Source: Chitinophagales bacterium
Lineage (GTDB): Bacteria > Bacteroidota > Bacteroidia > Chitinophagales > Chitinophagaceae
NCBI GenBank assembly: GCA_017303335.1
Contig: JAFLBK010000001.1
Coordinates: forward strand, 1,245,001-1,309,000
Reading direction: 5' to 3'
DNA length: 64,000 nucleotides
The first letter of the stretch is position 1; each line of letters begins with the position of its first letter. Positions 57,222-64,000 of this stretch are shown here, piece by piece. Position numbers and translations under genes: made by a program. Under the pieces are notes generated by a model, which saw only the letters and a program-made list of their open reading frames with translations, did not search any database and had not been told where the DNA came from.

Positions 57222-57253
57222 CAAAAATAGGATGCGAAGGGGATATGGCAAAA
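57222..57253 (-). promoter_or_regulatory. promoter of the metH operon
   Basis: On the - strand TTTTG (57253-57249), 19 bases, TATTTTTG (57229-57222): both elements are perfect. The transcript would start near 57214, about 150 bases before the start codon at 57063. Confidence 0.75.
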
Positions 57254-57306
57254 CGAATATGCCGGAAGGTATGATCCGGGGCGACCGGGTAACCGGCAAA
57301 AGAATG

Positions 57307-57858
57307 CTAGCTTTTCTTCTCGTAGCTGCAGGTAACCGTGATCTCGATCTCTTTGGCGATATTATTCCGTACGGCTGCGGGGATGGTGATGTTGTAATCT
57401 TTCGGGCTGACCTTGAAGATGGCGCTGGCGGAGATGGTTCCGCCTTTTACGGTGAGCTTCCCCGGAACGGTAACCGCTTTGGTTACACCGTGTATCGTCA
57501 GGTTGCCCGTAACACTGACGGTATACACGCCGTCTTTGCTCAGGTCAACCTGGCCCAGGTTGCTGATGCTTCCTTTAAAAGAAGATTTCGGGTATTTGGC
57601 GCTTTCGATGTAGTCTTCATTGAAGTGTTCTTCCATCAGCGCCTTTTTGAAATGAAAGGCATTGTTGAGCAGGGAGAATTGCATCTCGCCGGTACGGGTG
57701 TTCAGTATGCTGATCACCTGGTTATTATTGGCCTTGATGTCTTCCATTGTTGTGGAAGAGAAAAAAGACACCGATCCGTTCTTGGTGTAGAACAACTGGG
57801 CGCTGGCGCCGGTAACCGCAAACATCAGTAAGGAACAAATGACAAAAGCCTTTTTCAT
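57307..57858 (-). CDS. YceI-family protein
   Basis: 183 residues with a signal peptide (AFVICSLLMFAVTGASAQ). The mature part is a YceI-type lipocalin-like barrel: GSVSFFSSTTMEDIKANNN, MQFSLLNNAFHFKKALMEEH, KYPKSSFKGSIS and VTGNLTIHGVTKAVTVPGKL. Members bind polyisoprenoid or other hydrophobic ligands in the periplasm. It is 6 bases after the OB-fold gene, so they form an operon. Confidence 0.95.
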   Translation of the reverse strand: MKKAFVICSLLMFAVTGASAQLFYTKNGSVSFFSSTTMEDIKANNNQVISILNTRTGEMQFSLLNNAFHFKKALMEEHFNEDYIESAKYPKSSFKGSISNLGQVDLSKDGVYTVSVTGNLTIHGVTKAVTVPGKLTVKGGTISASAIFKVSPKDYNITIPAAVRNNIAKEIEITVTCSYEKKS

Positions 57859-57864
57859 GCGTAC

Positions 57865-58302
57865 TTATTTGGTGTTTAAATAACCGCGAATCAAAAAAAC
57901 ATCTCCCGGCAAACCCATATCGGCATCGCCCCCGATATAACCGCTGCAGATACCCTTGATGGTAATGGTGCTGTTCAGTTTCGGCGACCCGGCGTTTTCT
58001 TCCAGGGTGCAGTTGACAAAGGCGTCGGCCGTGTTGGTCTTCAGGAGTACGATCTGCTGGTCTTGCTGGTTCAGGGCCACCCGTGCCACTTCGCCGGTTA
58101 CTTCCAGGATCTTATCCGTATAGGCGGTTCTTGCTTTCGCCGAGTCGGAAATATACTGGTTGTAGAGGTAGGCCGCGGTTATACGGATGCCTTTTGCCTC
58201 TTTCACGTCTTTATGCGGCTTGTTCCATAGCAGGTAGGCGATCGTGGCAGCCGCTGCCAGTATCAGAATGATCACGATCAGAAGGAGTCTCCGTTTACCC
58301 AT
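57865..58302 (-). CDS. OB-fold (tRNA_anti-like) membrane-anchored protein
   Basis: 145 residues. One N-terminal membrane helix (LLLIVIILILAAAATIAYLL) is followed by an OB-fold domain of the tRNA_anti-like type: LYNQYISDSAKARTAYTDKI, LEVTGEVARV, and STITIKGICSGYIGG. The function of this family is unknown; the domain would lie in the periplasm. Co-transcribed with the YceI gene downstream. Confidence 0.85.
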   Translation of the reverse strand: MGKRRLLLIVIILILAAAATIAYLLWNKPHKDVKEAKGIRITAAYLYNQYISDSAKARTAYTDKILEVTGEVARVALNQQDQQIVLLKTNTADAFVNCTLEENAGSPKLNSTITIKGICSGYIGGDADMGLPGDVFLIRGYLNTK

Positions 58303-58342
58303 GCAGGTACGAAACGGGGAGAGAAAAGTAAAGGTTGCTCGG

Positions 58343-58984
58343 TCAGTTTCCGGAATGAATAAAATTCTCTACCGGGATGCGGTTGCTGATGCTTTTGGCG
58401 AGGGTCATCTCGTCGGCGTATTCCAGCTCGCCGCCGAAGGAAATGCCCCGGGCGATGGTGGTTATCTTCAGCGATCGGGGAAGGGCGGGCTGCAGGGCAG
58501 CCAGTTTCTTGCTGATATAATATATAGTGGTATCGCCCTGGATGGTCGGACTCAGCGCAAATATGATCTCGCTGGTTTCCTCCTTGCCAACGCGTTCGAT
58601 AAGGGCGTCGATGGCCAGGTCCTGCGGGCCAATGCCATCCAGGGGCGAGATGATGCCACCCAGTACATGGTAGATGCCGTTGAACTGTTGGGTGCTTTCG
58701 ATGGCGATCACATCGCGGATGTTTTCCACCACGCAGATCATTTCCTGCCGGCGCAGGGTATTGCTGCAGATATTGCACAATTCGGTGTCGGAAATATTGT
58801 GGCAACGGCGGCAGAAGCGGATCCCGCTGCGCATTTTCGCCACTACCTCGCTGAAGTGGGATACTTCCGCTTCATCCTGCCGGATGAGGTGCAGCACCAG
58901 CCGCAACGCGGTCTTCTTTCCGATACCCGGCAGTTTGGCGAACTCATTCACCGCGTTTTCCAATAACGAAGAGGAGAAAATCAT
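58343..58984 (-). CDS. recR: recombination protein RecR
   Basis: 213 residues, full length. Helix-hairpin-helix near the start (LPGIGKKTALRLVLHLI), zinc finger FCRRCHNISDTELCNIC, Toprim domain with ICVVENIRDVIAIE and YHVLGGIISPLDGIGP. It helps load RecA at gaps together with RecO/RecF. The gene lies between the Ig-like lipoprotein gene and the OB-fold gene, with separate promoters likely. Confidence 0.98.
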   Translation of the reverse strand: MIFSSSLLENAVNEFAKLPGIGKKTALRLVLHLIRQDEAEVSHFSEVVAKMRSGIRFCRRCHNISDTELCNICSNTLRRQEMICVVENIRDVIAIESTQQFNGIYHVLGGIISPLDGIGPQDLAIDALIERVGKEETSEIIFALSPTIQGDTTIYYISKKLAALQPALPRSLKITTIARGISFGGELEYADEMTLAKSISNRIPVENFIHSGN

Positions 58985-59070
58985 CCAGCAAAAATAGGTT
59001 TTCTGTTCTGCTTATTCGCTTTGAATGGGAAACCGGCTAACCCATAACGCATAACCCGCAATTCCTGACC

Positions 59071-60465
59071 TTATAGCTTAATATCCCGCTCATTATCCCA
59101 GTTGGCCTTGATGGCTAATTTTTGCGGAAGGGCGATCACCTGTTCGGGTTGAAGTTTTTTGGAATAATTACCGGGATCCCACTTGCCGTTCTGGTTGCTG
59201 TCGTAGAGGATGCGAAGTTCATAATCGCCGGGGGGCATCATCTTGTTGCTCCACTCGGCCGCGGTTACCGGGTAGCTTTCTTTTATTTCCTCTCCCTGTA
59301 CAAACTGCAGTACGGGTTTCTTTCCCAGGTCGAGGTTGCTGAAGCGAAGCACCAGGCTGCCGTAGTCTTCCACCCGCCGGGTGACGAAACGGATGGTATC
59401 GAGTTTGGTAAGATGCCTGCCGGCCGAATCGGCGAAAGCCGTGGTATCCATGACCAGGCGATAGGGCGTTTCGGGTTTCCACTGAACGGTGAGAGTGATC
59501 TTTGTCCGGGTGCTGTCGATCTGCCATTTACCGGGGATGGGTTTATAATTGGTGTCGGTGAGTACCAGTTTGCCGGTATCGAATGTTTTGAGCGGGTTGT
59601 TGAAACTCACTTCAAAGGGCTGCAGCAGGTCTTGTATGGCCGAGGAGGGCGCTACGGAAAAGCGAAGCCTTTTTTCGGGAGCGGGTTTGCCGGCGCCGGT
59701 ACGGGGCGTTTCTTTTTCGATGGCCGATGCGTACAGCATAACCGGGTTGTTGGTGGCCGAAACGATTATGTCTTCGCTGGCAAATGCGAATATCTCTTTT
59801 TTCGAGTTGTATGTTTTTGCTCCGTCGCCGTCTTTCAATGCGTATACTTTATACGTGCCGGCAGGTAGGTTCAGGAAACTGAAGCTTCCGTCGCCCGATA
59901 ATTTGGTTATATAGTCCGGTTTTCTTTTTTGTACCGATGAATCGTCGGCATTTCGGTAGAGCATGGCGATGAGGGTGCTGTCGGCCTTGCCCGTTTCGGC
60001 GATCAGCACTTTGCCGTCGAGCATGAGCGAATCGATGCTGTTGCCGGTGGAGAAAACATAGGTGAAGTTCTTATAGGCGTTTCCTTCATTCACATCCACG
60101 ATGGCGTTTCCGAAGTTGATGCTGTAGGTGGTATTGGGCATCAGGGTATCTTTCAGTTTCACCGTTACCGTTCTCAGTTTATAATCGATCTGCGGTTGTT
60201 TTTTGGGGAAGGGAGAGATGAGTACGTTTGTCTGCGGATCTTTCAGTTCGATGTACTCATTGAAAGAGAGTGTTACTTTATTTCCCGTTACGTTCACGCT
60301 GTTAATGGCCGGACTGGCGCTGGTGAGCCGGGGAGCCAGCGTGTCTTTGGGGCCGCCGGTGGGCATACCGATCTGGGCGCAGCCCGTGGTAAAAACAGCC
60401 AGGTAATAGCCAACAACAAAAACAACGATGCTGAAAAATATCCGGGAGAAACGCATTCCGTTCAT
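59071..60465 (-). CDS. lipoprotein with Ig-like domain (Big_5 type)
   Basis: 464 residues. The hydrophobic start ends in a lipobox (AVFTTGC, Cys about 29), then CAQIGMPTGGPKDTLAPRLT, typical of Bacteroidota lipoproteins with an Ig-like domain. That domain reads LTSASPAINSVNVTGNKVTL and SFNEYIELKDP. Further beta-domains follow, with a C-terminal part resembling DNQNGKWD-type prealbumin-like folds (YDSNQNGKWDPGNYSKK). Outer-membrane or periplasmic location; role unknown. Confidence 0.88.
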   Translation of the reverse strand: MNGMRFSRIFFSIVVFVVGYYLAVFTTGCAQIGMPTGGPKDTLAPRLTSASPAINSVNVTGNKVTLSFNEYIELKDPQTNVLISPFPKKQPQIDYKLRTVTVKLKDTLMPNTTYSINFGNAIVDVNEGNAYKNFTYVFSTGNSIDSLMLDGKVLIAETGKADSTLIAMLYRNADDSSVQKRKPDYITKLSGDGSFSFLNLPAGTYKVYALKDGDGAKTYNSKKEIFAFASEDIIVSATNNPVMLYASAIEKETPRTGAGKPAPEKRLRFSVAPSSAIQDLLQPFEVSFNNPLKTFDTGKLVLTDTNYKPIPGKWQIDSTRTKITLTVQWKPETPYRLVMDTTAFADSAGRHLTKLDTIRFVTRRVEDYGSLVLRFSNLDLGKKPVLQFVQGEEIKESYPVTAAEWSNKMMPPGDYELRILYDSNQNGKWDPGNYSKKLQPEQVIALPQKLAIKANWDNERDIKL

Positions 60466-60525
60466 TTAGAGTGCAAACTTAACTTCTTTGCCCTATTTGT
60501 ATGGCAAGAAAGGGGGCTTAATCTG

Positions 60526-63500
60526 TTAAATATCCCCGGGCGCTGTTTCTTCCAGCTCGTGCAGGGCAACAGCCAGGTTATTGTCTTTGATGAAATTGCA
60601 CCAGTGACAATCCGGCTTTCCGCAGCCGGTATAAAAATCCCGGTCCTGGATCTTTTGCCAAACCGTGTTGATCTGTTGTTTCACCGTTTCGATGTCCTGC
60701 GGCGTGATCACGATCTTTTCTTTCCGGTATTCCTTCTTTTTATCGGGCTCAATGAAATCGAATTCGGTACTGATCACCCGCCATTCTTTTTGTTCGTAAT
60801 TGTCCACGAGTATCTTATAAAATACAGCCTGCCGCCAGTAATCGCCGCCGTTGGGGTCTTTCTCATGCGGGGCCTTCATTTTGGGGATGGCCTTATCAAT
60901 GTCGCCGGTTTTATAATCCACCACGTTCACATGCTTGCCGTCGAACTCCAGTTTATCCAGTTTGCCTTTGAGCGGCACGCCGTTCACCACCACGCCCCGT
61001 ATGTTTCGTTCCACCGCCACCACCTTGTTCCAGCTGTTGATGTACTTGCTGTAATAATTCCGCAATACTTCGTCGCCGTATTCCATGCGGCGTTCAAAGG
61101 CTTCTTTGGTAAAATGCTCCCGGTGCCGGTTCATGTACCAGGTAAAGTCACCGATCACGTCTTCCACACCCGGGAAGCGTTCGGTCTTGCTTTCCTGCAT
61201 TTTGCGGAACAGTCTTTCGAGTGCATGGTGTACGGCGCTGCCGAATTCGGTGGCTTCGCTTTTACCGGTGGGTATGCGGATGAGGTTCTTATAATAAAAC
61301 TCAAGCGGACAGTGAAGGTAATTGCTCAGGGCCGTTACGTTCATTACAAACTTATCGAGCAACCCATCGATGAATTCATCTTCCGCTCTTCCGATCTCCG
61401 GGGCCTGTGCGGTCAGTTGCAACAGGTCGAAGGCCTCGGTATAGGCGGGCGCCAGTTCTATCTTTTCAAAAGGGATGGCGTGTTGTTGCTGTATCTCGGC
61501 GATGAACATGGAGGGTTCCATTTCTTTTCCGTCGTTCCTGTACCTGGCGTAGGAGATGTACAGGTGCTTTTCGGCCCGGGTGAGTGCCACGTAGAAGAGG
61601 CGGCGCAGTTCTTCCTCTTCGGAGGAATGCGGTTGCGAAGCGAAAAGCGTATCCGGGTATTTATAACCGCCGCCGGGTTTCCGTTTCTTTTCCCAGTTGG
61701 AGGCGTTGGCGCCGGCGATGAACACGTATTCGAATTCGAGTCCCTTGCTGCCGTGTGCCGTTAGCAGGTTCACGCCTTTGTCGTTGCCCGCCACCTGTGC
61801 CATGGGTATGGGCAGCCCTTCTTTCTCCATCAAATCGATGATGGAGATGATGCTGCGGAGGTTCAGCGTGGGGTTCCGGCTGGTTTCTTCTTTGATGAAG
61901 TCGAACAAGGCGGTGAGCAGCTGCAGCAACTGGATCTTATCGGTACTGTTGAGCACATAGTTGATCACCCCGGTTTGCTGGATGATGTTTGAGAACAGTT
62001 GCTGCAACGTGCTATTCGGAACATCGGCGATCAGTTGTTCCAGGATGCCGCTGATCTTTTTCAGGGAAGCGTTCAGGCCGCTGTCGAACAGGTCGCGGGC
62101 AGGTGTATTGGCTTTGTCGTACAGGAGTTTCCGCAGCGATACCGATGGGTCGTTATACCGTTTCTGGTTTGTTTCCACGGTGAGTTTGGCGATCTCGATC
62201 GGCGGTATGCGGAAGAAATCGTAGTGCAGTATCTCAAAGAGTATCTCGTCGCCGCCGTAGGGAATATCGTGTTCGGCGTTGAGGTAACGCAGCAGCTGAA
62301 TCAGTTTCTGCACGAAGGGTTGTTCGAGGATATTGATGCTGCGTTTGCTGTACACCGGAATGTTCTTCAGGCGCAGATACCTGCCCAGCTCTTCCCCGTA
62401 CTTATTCTCTTTATACAGCACGGCAATGCGGCCGGGTTGTATGTCCTGCCGCAATAATTTTTCGATCGTTCCGGCGATACCGGCCATTTCTTCCTTAACC
62501 GTATTGTATTCGTGTACCTCCGGGTGGTTGTTGAGGTGGTTGATATGGCTGTTGGAAGCCAGCAGGTCTTTGCTGAGTCCCTCGATCTTTTCCACCAGCC
62601 GTTCCTTGTTGCTTCCGATCAGGGTTTTGGAAATATCGAGTATGGGTTGGGTGCTGCGGTAGTTGTTGGTGAGCACCACCGTGAGCAGGTCTTTGGTATA
62701 CGCGGTGGCAAAGCCCAGCATATTCTCTACGTTGGCGCCCTGGAAACGGTAGATGCTCTGGTCATCGTCGCCCACCACAAACACGTTGGGTTTGTCCCAG
62801 TAGTTGATGAGCAGGTGAACCAGCCGGTTTTGTATACCGCTGGTATCCTGGTATTCATCCACCAGCACGTACTGGAATTTTTCCTGGTAGGCCGAAAGCA
62901 GGTTCCTGTTCTCTTCAAAGGCCCGGATCACCCAGTTGATCATATCGTCGAAGTCGTACCGGTTGCGCCTGCGCATGAGTTCCTGGTAGTGGTCGAACTC
63001 GTGAACCGCTGCCCGCAGTTTCTCCATCTTTTCCTTTTCCTCTTCGATCTTGTCGGTGCGTACATCACCTTTCTTGAATTCTTTCACGGCCCGCTTGGCG
63101 ATGTATTCATCGCGGTTCGGCAGGTCGGCCATGTATTCGTCGATCTTCTGGCTGATATAGTGAGGCTGCCACCCTTCTTTTTTCATGGCCGAGAAAAGAT
63201 TCCGCAGGTTGTTGATCTCGAAGTACACATCGCCGCGGTAGCGTTTCAGCGGGTGGTTCTTCGGGAATGCGTCGATCAGTGTTTTGAAAAGCTGGATGCT
63301 TTCGAGTTCCGAGATCGGGTCGAGGGATGTTTTTTCGAACAGGGGCAGGTTATCCTGGATCACATCGTTGCAGAAAGCGTGGAAGGTATAGATGTGCACC
63401 TTGTAGGCATCGGCGCCGATGAACTGCAGCAGGCGTTTGCGCATGGCGATGGTTCCGGCGTCGGTGTAGGTAAGGCAGAGGATGTTCTCGGGCAGGGCAT

Positions 63501-63678
63501 CGGTATCCAGCAATATCTTACCAATGCGGGCGGCCAGGATCTGTGTTTTGCCCGTACCCGGACCCGCGATCACCATCACGGGTCCGTCGATGGTGTCTAC
63601 GGCGCGGCGTTGCGCTTCGTTGAGTTTCTGGTATTCCTCTTCGAATTTTGTTTGCAGTATGTCTTTGTATGAACGCAT
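60526..63678 (-). CDS. UvrD-type helicase fused to Fe-S PD-(D/E)XK nuclease
   Basis: 1050 residues. SF1A helicase motifs: VIAGPGTGKTQILAARI (Walker A), LVDEYQDTSGIQ (Walker B), GDDDQSIYRFQGAN (motif III), TAHGSKGLEFEYVFIAG (motif V region). The C-terminal part is a RecB/Cas4-type nuclease: LKGKLDKLEFDGKHVNVVDYKTGD with the Asp and the Asp-Tyr-Lys-Thr core. Four cysteines, one in HCPLEFYY and three in CGKPDCHWC, fit the Fe-S staple of AddB/Cas4-like nucleases. It resembles a single-chain helicase-nuclease for DNA-end processing. No AddA/RecB partner is visible in the window. Confidence 0.95.
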   Translation of the reverse strand: MRSYKDILQTKFEEEYQKLNEAQRRAVDTIDGPVMVIAGPGTGKTQILAARIGKILLDTDALPENILCLTYTDAGTIAMRKRLLQFIGADAYKVHIYTFHAFCNDVIQDNLPLFEKTSLDPISELESIQLFKTLIDAFPKNHPLKRYRGDVYFEINNLRNLFSAMKKEGWQPHYISQKIDEYMADLPNRDEYIAKRAVKEFKKGDVRTDKIEEEKEKMEKLRAAVHEFDHYQELMRRRNRYDFDDMINWVIRAFEENRNLLSAYQEKFQYVLVDEYQDTSGIQNRLVHLLINYWDKPNVFVVGDDDQSIYRFQGANVENMLGFATAYTKDLLTVVLTNNYRSTQPILDISKTLIGSNKERLVEKIEGLSKDLLASNSHINHLNNHPEVHEYNTVKEEMAGIAGTIEKLLRQDIQPGRIAVLYKENKYGEELGRYLRLKNIPVYSKRSINILEQPFVQKLIQLLRYLNAEHDIPYGGDEILFEILHYDFFRIPPIEIAKLTVETNQKRYNDPSVSLRKLLYDKANTPARDLFDSGLNASLKKISGILEQLIADVPNSTLQQLFSNIIQQTGVINYVLNSTDKIQLLQLLTALFDFIKEETSRNPTLNLRSIISIIDLMEKEGLPIPMAQVAGNDKGVNLLTAHGSKGLEFEYVFIAGANASNWEKKRKPGGGYKYPDTLFASQPHSSEEEELRRLFYVALTRAEKHLYISYARYRNDGKEMEPSMFIAEIQQQHAIPFEKIELAPAYTEAFDLLQLTAQAPEIGRAEDEFIDGLLDKFVMNVTALSNYLHCPLEFYYKNLIRIPTGKSEATEFGSAVHHALERLFRKMQESKTERFPGVEDVIGDFTWYMNRHREHFTKEAFERRMEYGDEVLRNYYSKYINSWNKVVAVERNIRGVVVNGVPLKGKLDKLEFDGKHVNVVDYKTGDIDKAIPKMKAPHEKDPNGGDYWRQAVFYKILVDNYEQKEWRVISTEFDFIEPDKKKEYRKEKIVITPQDIETVKQQINTVWQKIQDRDFYTGCGKPDCHWCNFIKDNNLAVALHELEETAPGDI

Positions 63679-63689
63679 GTTATCGGCGG

Positions 63690-64000
63690 CTACGAATTTT
63701 TCTTAACACAGGAATACATCCTCCGGATAAAGAACAGCCCATCGAATATCTTATGCCATTCCGATCCGCGGTTCAAATAGTCATGTCCAAGCCCTTTCAA
63801 GCGGAAAGTTACGTCGGCAGAAGGATTGCTGTTCCGGAAAGGGACGAAATCGGTGAAGGCATAGTCGAACGAAGCGGGTGCCCAGCTTTCAAACGCGGCT
63901 TTTTTCGGTTTCATCACATCGAAAACCCTGGCCCCGATGCGTCCGGCTTCTCCCTCATAGGAAGCAAAACCAAGTGAATAGGTTTTGAGGGAAACGGGTT
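63690..64000 (-). CDS. partial gene of unknown function at the right edge
   Basis: The - strand frame is open from the window edge to the stop at 63690, giving about 103 C-terminal residues. Visible pieces are YSLGFASYEGEAGRIGARVF, AAFESWAPASFDYAFTDFVP and WHKIFDGLFFIRRMYSCVKK. No family recognised. An internal GTG at 63917 exists but the frame continues upstream, so it is the end of a longer gene. The helicase gene starts 12 bases past its stop codon, so the two are probably in one operon. Confidence 0.65.
   Translation of the reverse strand, partial: PVSLKTYSLGFASYEGEAGRIGARVFDVMKPKKAAFESWAPASFDYAFTDFVPFRNSNPSADVTFRLKGLGHDYLNRGSEWHKIFDGLFFIRRMYSCVKKNS

Noticed and set aside
60196..61764. 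522-codon open frame on the + strand opposite the helicase gene
   Set aside because: Spans the ends of two well-supported genes on the other strand and shows no domain features.

Overview
The window looks like a chromosomal segment of a Bacteroidota bacterium, most likely of the Chitinophagaceae or a close relative. The evidence is several proteins with LamG folds and C-terminal type IX secretion sorting domains, propeller- and TPR-type sensor kinases paired with NarL/LuxR response regulators, a tiny THX ribosomal protein gene, methionine synthase split over two genes, and promoters that fit the Bacteroidota consensus (TTTG, then about 19 bases, then TAnnTTTG). This placement comes from gene content only.

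Layout. 1-1358: end of an amidohydrolase gene, then a convergent NarL-type regulator preceded by a very small protein resembling only the dimerisation helices of a histidine kinase. 1489-12633: an accessory block with three clan-CD cysteine protease homologues (a caspase-like protein, a caspase-nSTAND NTPase with a membrane anchor, and a clostripain-like protein), divergent from a large propeller sensor kinase. 13148-18982: a tight six-gene operon with a phospholipase D-like protein, a FRG-domain protein, a membrane protein, an amidase with an SH3 domain and two unknowns. 19055-21530: a membrane protein, a stand-alone LuxR helix-turn-helix protein and a LamG/sorting-domain protein. 21746-24619: core translation genes rplM-rpsI-rpsB-tsf with a structured leader and a clear terminator.

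24665-41992: two kinase/regulator pairs bracket two very large secreted adhesin-like proteins (2376 and 1282 residues). A dyad, AAATAC(C/G)-N8-(G/C)GTATT, lies in the promoter regions of one regulator gene and of both large secreted-protein genes, which suggests a shared surface-protein regulon. The segment from about 34.5 to 41.3 kb is visibly AT-richer than its surroundings, and the junction appears to fall inside the second secreted-protein gene.

42028-64000 is mostly housekeeping: a secreted unknown, a methyltransferase, pyrH, an ECF sigma operon (sigma factor, membrane/barrel protein, lipoprotein), pdxH, the THX gene, HU, exonuclease III, split metH behind a structured leader, YceI, recR, an Ig-like lipoprotein, a UvrD-type helicase-nuclease with an Fe-S signature, and a partial gene at the right edge. 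No rRNA, tRNA, CRISPR array or insertion sequence was recognised.
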